The notes under the pieces were generated by a model. It worked only from the letters and a program-made list of their open reading frames with translations. It did no database searches and was not told the origin of the DNA. A program made the translations under genes and the position numbers. Below are positions 23,913-34,468 of a stretch of DNA of 64,000 nt, piece after piece. Each line of letters opens with the position of its first letter. The stretch's first letter is position 1. Location of the stretch: contig NC_053047.1 of NCBI RefSeq assembly GCF_003473485.1, forward strand, positions 6,277,001 through 6,341,000. The letters run 5' to 3'. The DNA comes from Medicago truncatula. Its lineage: Eukaryota; Streptophyta; Magnoliopsida; Fabales; Fabaceae.

Positions 23913-26900
23913 ATGGCTTGTTTTTCTTTACCTTGTTGTACTGGGTCATTTTTGACACCAAATAGGTTAAAAATTAAGTTTAATCAATGCTATAATTTTG
24001 AAAATGGGTTTTTATGGAATAAGAAATTTGAGTATTATGGTAGAAAAAGTAGAAATTTTTCATTGAGGTTTCAACAAAATAGTGTTGGTAATGAAATTGA
24101 GCCACTTGTTAGTAGTAGAAGTAGGGATGATAGGAAGAGTGATTATGGTAAAGGGGGGCGTGGTAACAGGTTAAAGAAGAGATTTTCGTTGAGATTGCGG
24201 CCAAGGTTACGGTTATTGGTTATGAGGATGAAAAGGGCTTCTGTTGAATCTGTTTTCAATGAGGTTGGAGTGTTTGTTAGGAAGAATATTAGGACGGTGG
24301 CGTTTGCTACTTCGTTTTCGATTGTGTTTACACTTTGTTTCTTGTTTTTGAAATTTACTTCACTTCCGCCTGTGAAAATGGTTCCGTATTCGGACTTGAT
24401 TGCGAGTCTTCGAAATGGAAATGTGGAGAAAGTTTTAGTTGAAGAAGGGTCTCGGCGTATATATTACAATACGGTTTCTGATGAAGAAGAATCACAACAA
24501 GTAGTAGATGTTTCGATGGATAAGGATATAGACGAGGTTGTGAGTGAGAATGCTGTAAAATCTGGTGGAATTCCTGTGTTGAATAAATTGAAGAAATTCT
24601 CTAAGAGACGAGCTTCAGTTCCTGAGTGGCAGTATTCCACGAGAAAAATAGATCATGACGAAAAATTCCTTCTTAGTTTGATGAGGGAAAAGGAGGTTAC
24701 ATTTAGCTCGGCTCCTCAATCTGTGTTAGCAGCGATGAGGGGTACTTTGATAACTGTGATCACACTGTGGATACCTTTGATTCCGTTGATGTGGGTTCTA
24801 TATCGTCAACTTTCTGCCGCTAATAGTCCAGCGAAAAAGCGGAAACCTAAGAGTCAGACAGTTGGATTTGAAGATGTTCAAGGTGTTGATTCTGCAAAAG
24901 TAGAACTCATGGAGGTAATTATTTCTGAAGTAGTATTTACAATAATTTTGTAACAGAAATAATTTTGCTGTATTGATAATTTTGCTAATGATATTTATCT
25001 CATTAGGAATTTCTAGTAATTGATCTATTGGAAGTTGGGATTATAGATAAGTGGTAGATGACATGGTACCAAAACATAAAAGCTTTGAGTATCCGAAGTA
25101 AAGAAAGTTCAACTAACTTCTTGATTTTGGATTTTTGAGACGTGGAATGGTTGTACTTATATTATAGAATATAGATTATATCATTATTTCCTGATAATCA
25201 AATTCAGAATTCTATATCGCAGAACAATAATTAAGTTCAAATCCATTTGATTATTTATCCAGGTTACTTAGTAGTTATGCTAAAAGGTTGTTTTTAAAGC
25301 TACCCTGCTCTCATGGTTATAAGGGGTAGCACTTGTGTGACATAAGAGTTGGGTGACATTGGTGACATATAGTATAGCCTGTGGCATTTAGATGCATTGT
25401 CACAAAAATAACCCTGATTGCATCAAAATATTAGACTTTGAAATGTTTGATATGCATGGAGTATTCACTGATTTCCATTCTGTATTGCTTTGAGATTTGA
25501 CCATTGCATCTGATAAAACATATTAGAGAGAAACTAAATGTTTGGAATAGTTATGGAGGGACAAAGGAAGAGAGGGAGATAAATAGAAATAGAAACAAGA
25601 ATAAATCTTCAATTTGGTCCATAAACTCTCACCTATGAAGCACAAACACGGACACCGGACACCAACACGCCGACATGGATAATAATTTGAGAAAATGATA
25701 TAATTCAATGTAATGATAGGTGTCGTGCCGTCCGTGCTTTATAGACTATCACTCTCTCTCCTATTTGGTCCCTGAAATTATTCTCAATCTATCAAGTTAG
25801 TCCTTGAACTATCACTCTCTCATATTATAAAAGCAACTGAAGGACTAACTTAATGGATCGAGAATAATTTAGGGACTTTTTATTATATTCTATTGTTTAG
25901 AGACCAAGGAGAGTGAGAGTTCAGGAACCAAATTGAAGGTTTACTCTAGAAATAATGTTAAAAGGTAAGGATGAATCATGGAGATTGGAGGAATATTACA
26001 TCATAATCTGTCAATTAATAGCATCTAGAGTGAGTAAGAAAATGGCCATGCCTTTTTGTTTTGATCATTTCTAAGTTTGGTAAACCTTTTTTGTCCATGG
26101 TTAATCAACTAATTGTTTTCCATAGATTGACACTTTCCTTTATTTGTAGATAGTTTCATGTCTGCAAGGAGATATAAATTACCAAAAGCTAGGGGCAAAG
26201 CTACCCAGAGGAGTGTTGCTAGTCGGTCCTCCAGGAACTGGCAAGACATTACTTGCACGTGCAGTAGCGGGGGAAGCAGGTGTACCCTTTTTCACAGTAT
26301 CTGCTAGTGAGTTTGTAGAAATGTTTGTTGGAAGAGGTGCAGCTAGAATCAGAGACCTGTTCAGTAGAGCAAGGAAATTTGCACCATCAATCATATTCAT
26401 TGATGAACTTGATGCGGTTGGTGGCAAGCGTGGAAGAGGCTTCAATGAGGAACGGGACCAAACGCTAAATCAGGCAAGTTTAGTCATCATTTTGTATTTC
26501 TTTTCTAGCAACAATTTATTGAACTCATAGTTATCAATATCATATAATGCATGCGAGTCGTATCTTTATTCGATACTATACTGAACTCAATCGATATGAA
26601 TCTCTGGTGTGTATTTTTTGGGACATGAATCTTGTCTTGAATGTTGATTCATTATGATGGATCCCGATTCTTTTTTAAGCTTCTACTTAAACTTGATGTA
26701 GCCAACCACTTTTTTTATGTCTGTATAACCAATCAATTTTCTTATGTCATTTGATTTATGATTTGAATCTTGAATTACTGTAAAGTTCGCATATGATATA
26801 TCAGCTTATAATTTTTACTTAAAAATGACAGGGGTTTATTAGTAATGTATTCTATAATTCATAATAAGACTAGACTATGCACCCGTGCTGCCGCACGGGT

Positions 26901-29900
26901 CATATACATTGTATATCTAGTAGGCAAAAACAAAGTTTAATAGCTCAATTACAATTTATAGTTTTAATGTCATTATTTTTTAGTACTCTGTTCATCTCAA
27001 AATAATAGTCTTTAAGGTTTGTTAAGAAATCAGTTTGTATTCCAACTATAATGGCCATTGGGAAAATGAAACATTAGTGGCTTATAGCATCTACTAATCA
27101 CATGGTATGGTATAGGAAACAACAATCTTGTGCTTTGATTAATACACCTTGGAGATGGAGTTTAGAAGCATAAGATACAGAGTCATTTAAGATAAAGACA
27201 TCCTTGCACGCAAAACGAACAGCCACCATCCGACTCATTTCGTAGAAGCACAACATATTAAGGAATTTTAATCTAACATGTTTATTGCTGATTACAATCC
27301 ATGTCATTACACTAAGGTCTTCATATGATCACACACACAATATAAGAGTTAATATTCTAGGTTGTTATTACTGAATAGGCTAGTAATTTAATTATGGCAA
27401 CAACACTATGCTATAGAAATAATATAAGTGCATTCTTCAACTTTCAACTTGCCAAAACATTTGCATTAATCCTCCAAAAAAGAATATTATCACCAAAGCA
27501 GAACCATAACATTTTAGTATGCCACAATAGGGTATATTTTTCTAAATTTCCAGAAGAGTCTGAGCCCTTTCAACTTCTGTAGTAGAAAATTGACATGTAT
27601 ATTATCAACTTATTAACTCAATATTAATCAGAACATATTAGATAAAATAAGATTGGAATTATCCATCGTAAACCATAGATAGCAACAAATGATCCATTAC
27701 ACCACAAAACATCCAATACATCCACAAAACCTTGACAGACAAGGATCTAAATAAAAGATGCCAAAACATAACGCTTGTTGTGTGAGCTGCGGGTAGAACA
27801 AAAGCAACACATTCGTCATCACCACCGTCACTGTCGTCCTCACCCTCCCTCATCTCCATATTTGTTTTCTTTGCCTCACACTCTTCTCCAAAAAACAACA
27901 ACAACAACCTTTTTTAAACAAAAAAAAACCCAAAACAGCAATATTTTCACATATGTCGGAATGAATCGACGGCGAAAACAGAGAAGGCGGCGAGGGAGAG
28001 AAGGCAGAGAGAAGAAATAGCGCATCAATGAGAGAAGTGAAATTCAATTTTTTTTTAGCTACATGATTGGGATCCAAAGGTGCTGCCACGTAAACACAAC
28101 AAAAAATTAGCTACAGAGTATGTTTATTTTTTTCCCATGGAGAATCAACATTTACCTGTCAAACAATGGTATTATAGCAAAGCGTAGACATTGTTGTGAG
28201 TCATTGCTTGATGAACGTGAGATAAGAGTTGCGGGTAGGACAAAGGAGGCTCAGTAGAGTAGTATATATATAGGGAGAGGACATGATATATGAGAAGATG
28301 TATGGTGCATTGGAATTACGCAGTTATTATTTAATGTAGGTGGAAGATGAAAGCTCTGGTATGCCTTGGGTTAGTGGAAGAGGTTTGGAAGAAAATTTGA
28401 ATTTGAATATCAACATTTAATGTACTTAGTAATCAGTGTGATTAGGTCATAGTTGTAAACATTTAGTGGGAGATTTGAAATTCAAATTCTGCATTAAATG
28501 AGATTGGAAGCCAGATTTCCCGCTCAAAATCTAGGTTTAAGGTTTTGAAAGGCTTGTTTACATTGTACATTAGGATTAGATAATAAGGATTTGAATATCA
28601 ACATTTAATGTACTTAGTAATCAGTGTGATTAGGTCATAGTTGTAAACATTTAGTGGGAGATTTGAAATTCAAATTCTGCATTAAATGAGATTGGAAGCC
28701 AGATTTCCCGCTCAAAATCTAGGTTTAAGGTTTTGAAAGGCTTGTTTACATTGTACATTAGGATTAGATAATAAGGATAAGGATAAGGATTTGATTCATG
28801 ATTCGGAAAATAGGCCTTTTGATAACCATGGTCAAAATGTTTAGAAGTCCAGTTTCTTTATCAGATTATTTCATAGCATTAGACTTGTAGTATATACTTT
28901 CTACATGGAAAACAAATATTCCATATGTTCATTGGAATTTAAGTAAAATAATTCATGTGCTCTCAATAGTGTTGTTATTTGCTCTAATCCGACCTTTAAA
29001 GAATTTTTTGTTGATGTAGTTGCTGACAGAAATGGATGGATTTGAATCAGAAATCAGAGTGGTTGTCATTGCAGCAACTAACCGACCAGAAGCCTTGGAT
29101 CCAGCCCTGTGTCGTCCCGGTCGTTTCTCGAGGAAAGTATTTGTAGGGGAACCTGATGAAGAAGGAAGGAGAAAAATATTAGCTGTGCATTTGAGAGGAG
29201 TTCCTTTGGAGGAGGATGCTAACATCATATGTCATTTAATTGCCACAGTCACTGATGGTCTCGTAGGTGCTGATCTTGCAAACATCGTCAATGAATCCGC
29301 TTTGCTCGCTGCTCGAAGAGGTATAAGAATAACTTAACAATTTTTATAGTTACTATAGCATTTTTGCATTCACCAATGATAATTCTTTGTTAGATTGTCT
29401 ATGTAATATGTACTGAATATCATTTGACCGTATAGTATTAACTTGTGTGACGCTTAATTCTATATAAATTGGGTTTTGGAGTGTTTGAATGAATAAACAT
29501 AATTATAATTTATATGCTTACATGATAAGCATTTACGTATAAGTTGTTTCTAAAATCAAAGAATGTATGAAGGTAAACTCTATATAAGCTCTCTGAGCTG
29601 ATTTTATATGCTATCTGGGAAACTTATGAAAGTAAGTTGAAAACAACTTTATGAGCATGTCGTAAGCTTACTTTTATAAGCTCTCTGAAGTAGTTATATC
29701 TAAGGGTCTGTTTGAATTGACTTATTTGAGTTAACTATGGCACAAGCAGTTTTGAGGCTATTTTGGAGAGCTTATGAAAACAACTTATGACATGTCTATA
29801 AGCTCTTTAGAATAACATAAAAACAACTTATAGCTTATATGAAAACAATTAGACTTTACTTCATCTTTTGTTATAGAAATTGATTATACATAAAGCACTT

Positions 29901-30395
29901 ATATGAAGGCTTTTATGATATAAGCGGTAAAATTAAATCGTTTTTCCAAACCATGCCTAAGTGCTTATGTGACATGATAAATACAAATAAGCTCTTCCAC
30001 ATACACTCTTAGTTGGCCATTGGCCTCCCTACACCCACCCCTGCTGCTTCCCTCTGCCTTCATTGACCTTTCACCTTCACATTTTTTTTTAAGCTTTTCA
30101 CCTTCACATTAAATGATGATATGTATATATATTTAAGTCGTTTTTAATTGCACGAATGATACGTCATATGAATCCATATTTGCACTCTGCAGGTAGTGAA
30201 ACTGTGGCAAGGGAAGATATAATCGAAGCTATTGAAAGAGCAAAATTTGGAATCAATGATAAGCAACTAAGGTCTAGCAAAATAAGCAAGGAGCTAGGTA
30301 AGCTGTTCCCTTGGATGCCATCATTGATGGGAAGAAGTGATAGGAAACAAGATGACATACAAGGACCATTAGGTTATCAATCATTGAATTCATGA
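23913..30395 (+). CDS. FTSHI3: FTSHI3-like inactive FtsH AAA-ATPase, chloroplastic
   Basis: Four exons: 23913-24914, 26150-26473, 29020-29320 and 30193-30395 (1,830 nt; 609 aa plus TGA). Residues 1-70 are a Ser/Arg-rich plastid transit region. Membrane segments lie at about 127-148 ([20 protein letters not shown]) and 275-297 ([17 protein letters not shown]). The AAA domain follows, with Walker A GPPGTGKT (360-367), pore segment FVGRG and Walker [11 protein letters not shown] (415-424). The second region of homology ([11 protein letters not shown] then CRPGRF) is in exon 3. The protein stops before the metalloprotease domain: there is no HEXXH, so it cannot cleave proteins. This architecture and length match Arabidopsis FTSHI3 (622 aa), a plastid envelope pseudo-protease. 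Intron 2 uses a GC donor (CAG|gcaagt). The frame at the exon 3/4 junction reads [12 protein letters not shown], confirming the splice. Confidence 0.9.
25601..25945. mobile_element. MITE with a second fold-back MITE nested inside, in FTSHI3 intron 1
   Basis: Outer inverted ends: cttcaatttggtccataaac with tctcac on the left, and gagagttcaggaaccaaatt followed by gaagg on the right. Inside it, 25631-25745 is a copy of the gtgtcggtg fold-back family (gaagcacaaacacggacacc ... gtgccgtccgtgctttatag), whose arms mirror each other around aatttgagaaaatga. Confidence 0.65.
26876..28285 (-). mobile_element. Candidate non-autonomous Helitron in FTSHI3 intron 2
   Basis: Read on the minus strand, the proposed 3' end has the hairpin acccgtgcggcagcacgggt followed by gcatagt and CTAG with T next to it, the arrangement of a Helitron terminus (hairpin, about 7-nt spacer, CTRR, then host T). 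The proposed 5' end at about 28285 reads TCATGTCCTCTCCC then a tatatatatactactct stretch, typical of plant Helitron 5' ends, and is preceded by A. No target duplication is expected for Helitrons. No Rep/helicase is encoded. Confidence 0.45.
28401..28776. repeat. Perfect 188-bp tandem duplication in FTSHI3 intron 2
   Basis: 28401-28588 and 28589-28776 are the same 188-bp unit (starting atttgaatatcaacatttaa, ending ttagataataagg). No difference is seen between the two. A short aaggat triplication follows the second unit. Confidence 0.92.
29700..29962. mobile_element. MITE in FTSHI3 intron 3
   Basis: Starts agggtctgtttgaattgact and ends tttttccaaaccatgcctaa, short related inverted ends around a body full of cttatgaaaacaacttat and agcttat motifs. 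This is a very common short element type in legume introns. Ends are approximate. Confidence 0.55.
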
Positions 30396-31080
30396 TTTGG
30401 TTTTCCTGTCAAATTTACTTGTACATTTTTTTCCTTTTCATTGTTCACACTTATTTCCTTGTATGCAAAAAGTTTTGTTCACATTTATGATGTGCTCAAG
30501 AAAATATTCTCACAGAAAATGAGAAGCCGTTGTATTTATTTATAGGTTAAATATGTTATGTACCTATAAAATGAATTAGTTTTGATTTTGGTCTTTGTAA
30601 ATTATATATTTTTTCTATTTTTATCACTTTAAAATTTGAAAGAATTATTTAGTCCCTTCCTTTTAGTGATATTTGTCAACTACTTATGTGTGTAACGAGT
30701 ATTTGTAAACCTTTTCTTTTAAGTAACTCAATTGATAGGTATATCGCAATATGCAAGGGTCAAGGTTCGAAACTATTTATAAAGCACATGCTGATGAAAT
30801 CAAATGACATTATTTGAATGCTAGTGCAGGCACACGTGAAAAAATGATAATAAAAAAATTTTGTATTTGCTAGAGAATTGAGTGCGTCTATTGTAATGCA
30901 TGACTATTTAAGTTAACTGGGGGATTCACTTCAAATACTACTACTTTGGTTCGCTATTGCCGCGATAATGGTTCAAGGAGTGAAATTCTAGTCATTAATT
31001 GATAAGTAAAAAACAATATTTTCAAGTGTAAGGGGGAAAAAAAACGGTGTTAATAACATATTTACTATAAAAAAAAAATA
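30396..31080. other. FTSHI3 3' UTR/flank with a SINE remnant
   Basis: The 3' UTR probably ends within about 150 bp of the stop. At about 30715-30790 a SINE-like remnant has an A-box-like taactcaattgatagg and a B-box-like caaggttcgaaac. Nothing else is seen. Confidence 0.4.
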
Positions 31081-31153
31081 CACGCCAGATAGGGGTCGAA
31101 CCTACGACCTTCTGCTTAGGAAACAGACGCTCTATCCACTGAGCTACAGGCGC
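31081..31153 (-). tRNA. tRNA-Arg(CCU)
   Basis: 73-nt minus-strand cloverleaf: acceptor GCGCCTG, D-arm TAGCTCAGTGGATAGAGC, anticodon arm TCTGTTTCCTAAGCAGA with anticodon CCT, T-arm GTAGG-TTCGACC-CCTAT, acceptor 3' strand CTGGCGT and discriminator G. The A and B box sequences (TAGCTCAGTGG and GGTTCGACCCC) are canonical. The U6/U67 mismatch is, as far as I recall, usual for this plant tRNA; the G1/U72 wobble and one T-stem wobble are local changes. It reads AGG Arg codons. No intron. Confidence 0.93.
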
Positions 31154-32514
31154 CATCTGGTGGACAAGTAGTTTAACTGATTAGTCATTGATGTAATTTA
31201 CATGATATGCACCTACAAAATGTGGTATTTGAAATAATTGTCAATATTTTTCCTATTGGAGGATGCAAATGAAAAATTTGCTTATTTCACAAAAGTTACA
31301 CAACGCTTTAGCAGGAAAAGAGTTCCACATAAAAAAATAAAAGATGGCATAACAATATGTTTATAAGTGGGTGTAATCCTTATATTAAAGTCAATTTTGT
31401 GGAGTTGTGTTAGGCGTAATCATGATTTCTAAGATGATGATATTAGAGCCTCTATTAAGATCTATTAAGTCACATTCTATCGGGTTTTCGCTATCAGGTC
31501 AACCACCATTTATATCCACAAACCATCCCAATAGTGCTTGTTGTGAGGGGATGTGTTAAAGAGTCTCACATCGGACAAAAGATGGTCTGAACATGTTTTA
31601 TAAGTATAGGCAATCTATACCTCATAATCCGATTTTGTGGAATTGTGTTAGGTCGAACCATAATTTCTAAGAATTTCATATACCTTCTGAGTTTCTAAAA
31701 CCGCACTATGTTTTTTCCGGTAACTAATACTATCAGTAATTAAATATGAACCCTGGTGAAAGGTAATTAGTTACCGCTGGGATATATTTTATGTAGTTCA
31801 AGGTGCTGAAAGCCATGTATAGGTGAGGACTATATATGAGTCATTCCAGTTGTTTTTGACTTCACTTGTAAACTGCAACTTGGTCATATCCCCAAGAATA
31901 TTGGATCTAGAATATGCACATAGATTGACTTTTGACCTTCTGGCCAGGTTATATTATCTCACAAAAAGTACTAACAAAAACCAAATTTTCTCAAAGTCTA
32001 TATTCAATTTGATTTTAAATATTTAATATTATCAATTTTGCAGTTCCGTACAACCACTTGTTAGATATGTTTAAATATTATATGCTGACTAGATTTTGAC
32101 AGAACAAACATATTCTGAGTCTATCACTTTGAAAAATTTCCAAAGATATTGGATTCTCGAAAGAAGCATCACATGTTCATGTTGTTTATGTGGGAGCAAA
32201 ATCTTACTTTTGTTCTTTTACTCTGGCAATGGAATTCAATTACTTCGGCATTGGTGGGCGATGGAATATGCAACTTGGACTTTGATTTTTGTACTTTAGA
32301 ATTGATGGAGTATCTTCGTGGAAATTAATGGTGCTAGTTGAATTTTGGTTTGTACTTTTCGTCTTCTGTAAATTGTTTACCAACTTGTTGGAAAATTTGA
32401 ACAATATTTTGACATATGGAAAATTTGAACAATATTTTGACATATTGATGCAATGAAAATGACAACTATATACTATCAAATATCCTTGAAAAAAACTATA
32501 TATTATCAAATACG
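31154..32514. repeat. Repeat remnants; two related LTR-like stretches at about 31360-31440 and 31552-31680
   Basis: 31552-31680 (gagtctcacatcggacaaaa, atggtctgaacatg, then gattttgtggaattgtgtta) has the look of the start of an LTR or TRIM element, and 31360-31440 repeats its second half (caattttgtggagttgtgtt). No terminal partner or primer-binding site is seen. The remainder is AT-rich; the open frames at 31.8-32.6 kb have no recognisable product. Confidence 0.4.
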
Positions 32515-32524
32515 TACGTGCATT

Positions 32525-33157
32525 TTTATAGGGATCAAACACGTGCATTATCTCTGCTGCACCAGCTGATCGTTTCGTTAAATGGAACAGCAATAATCAC
32601 ACTTTGTTATTTTTAACTTGGATGGTAGCTGTCACGGCTCTCCCATCCGATCTGGGTTTAGAGGAATTTTGAAAAATAATGTTGGCTTCTTCTTATTTGC
32701 CTTTTCAGGTTTCATTTCAGATGATATTATTCTTGCTAAACTTTATGCTATTTACCATGGGTTGATTATAGCAAAAAATTTGGATTTTGTGGAGTTAGTT
32801 TGCTACTCGGATTCTCTTGTTTGTATCAATCTCATCAACGGCCGCCAAGAGATATATCATGTCTATGTTGTTCTTATACAAGACACAAAAGAGCTACTTC
32901 GTCAAAGTAATGTCAAAATTTGTCACACTCTTAGGGAAGAGAATCAGTGTGCCGATTTTTTCGTAAACCTTGGGGCTTCTTCGGATGTTGATCTCGTCAT
33001 TCACGCTTTACCCCCATCTGAGCTACTCAACCTTCTTAGAAGCGACACTAATGGAACCTTCTTTCTTAGGTATTAGCTAGGTTCTGTTAGCCTTTTTCTT
33101 TTTCTGTTCTTGTTTTTCTTTTTTCTGTTGTCTCCTTTTCCTTTGTAACAAAAAAAA
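32525..33157 (+). mobile_element. 5'-truncated L1-type LINE encoding an RNase H remnant
   Basis: An open frame to 33076 begins in LNLDGSCHGSPIRSGFRGIL and continues with AKLYAIYHGLIIAKNL, VCYSDSLVCINLING, a HTLREENQCADFFVNLGA motif and LPPSELLNLLRSD. These are the D, E, D and C-terminal blocks of the plant LINE RNase H domain. A pyrimidine-rich 3' UTR and an A run at 33150-33157 follow. The 10-bp direct repeat tacgtgcatt flanks it (32515-32524 and 33158-33167), marking a 633-bp insertion. Endonuclease and reverse transcriptase are missing, so it was truncated on insertion. Confidence 0.82.
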
Positions 33158-33167
33158 TACGTGCATT

Positions 33168-34463
33168 GATTTTTTAGGATCCACGTTGATTTTAGTTTAT
33201 AAAAGAGTTAATTCATAAAGAGTGTTAAAAAGAAATGATTTTATTTTATAAAAGAGTTAATTCAGAAAGAATGTTAAAAAGAAAATGTTTATTTTTTTGT
33301 CAAGTAGCTTAGTGGATAGAGCGCTCACACATTTTAAATGTAGAGAAATGGAGTATCCAATTTTGAACCCCAGCCCCTGCATATAATATGCAATATCCTA
33401 CTAACTGAGCTCAGTTCACGGGAATAAAAAATATATATTTAAATTTAAATTTAAAAAGGATCACATCCGCGTTATCCACATTGAAGGTATAAATGGATTG
33501 CACTCAATATATTACTATATTACCTTATATTTTTTCAATTATTTAAACTCAACTACATTTTTTAAATATTCATAGCACTCTTTCAAAACTCTAAAATGAG
33601 TCTCACTAATCTCAACTATTAATAAAATAGTCGTTGTAATATTTCTTTTCATCTATCAATTGAAAAAAAATAAATCAAAAGTCAGCAGTGTCATGTAAAA
33701 GAGAGTTGTCGTGCAAGGATAATATGGTGAGTTTGGACACTCTCTTACCATGCCAAACATACAAGACACGCTGACAAAAAAGCTTAAACTTGTGAAGACA
33801 CTCATCTGTGTCGGCCAATATTTATGCTCTCAAGAGTAATTTTGTGCAGGGAAAAAAGTTCGACTAAAAAGTAGTTACTCTTGAGAGTATAAATATTGCC
33901 CTGACACATTTGTCATTTCTCTTAGTAACATATGTACATTTCTTTTATAAATAACAATGTGTATATTTCTTTGAAAAAAAACAATGTGTACATGAATTAG
34001 ATATAATAGTCACAAGGAGTGGACCTTTTTAAAATTAAATCGGTAACTTAAAATTGATTCTCAAGTTGAAACTTGGAATTGTTAAGTTAAATACTGACTT
34101 CAGAACGTTCAGAAGTGTTAGTGCAAAAACCACTTTAAATAAATAAATATGTTTGTGTGTGTTGTGTTAACTGTAAGTAAAAGTATAAGGAAGAGAATAA
34201 AAACACACAAAAATTTATAGTAGTTCACCCAATGTGGGATAATCTACTCCTCACAATCTTGTGAGAAATTCCATTATGATGCTTGAGATACCCTCTCAAA
34301 TCCTGCACCAAACAATTTTGTTCCCTTGGAACAATTACAAAACTGTATTCTCGAAGCCTCAGCAGGCTTACAACCTTGTTTGCTAAGTCACACTAGACTT
34401 TACAACTTTCTGCTCAACCTAACACTTTAATACCCTTAAAGCTAGATGAGACTTTTCTCTTTA
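33168..34463. repeat. Repeat-rich spacer: tRNA-like repeat, hairpin, LTR-like remnant
   Basis: 33185-33290 holds an approximate tandem copy of ttataaaagagttaattca. 33297-33422 is a copy of the bipartite tRNA-like repeat (gtagcttagtggatagagcg ... ctaactgagctcagttcacg). 33822-33903 is an inverted repeat: caatatttatgctctcaaga and its mirror tcttgagagtataaatattg around a 40-bp loop. About 34150-34463 (tagtagttcacccaatgtgg ... cacaatcttgtgaga) resembles a piece of another LTR element. No gene. Confidence 0.5.
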
Positions 34464-34468
34464 CAATG

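Noticed and set aside
27659..28089. Overlapping Arg/Ser-rich and His/Pro-rich frames
   Set aside because: Low-complexity text inside the candidate Helitron in FTSHI3 intron 2; no domain and both strands equally open.
33297..33422. tRNA gene call for the gtagcttagtggatagagcg sequence
   Set aside because: A- and B-box-like words are present but no anticodon arm folds; it is a member of the short tRNA-derived repeat.
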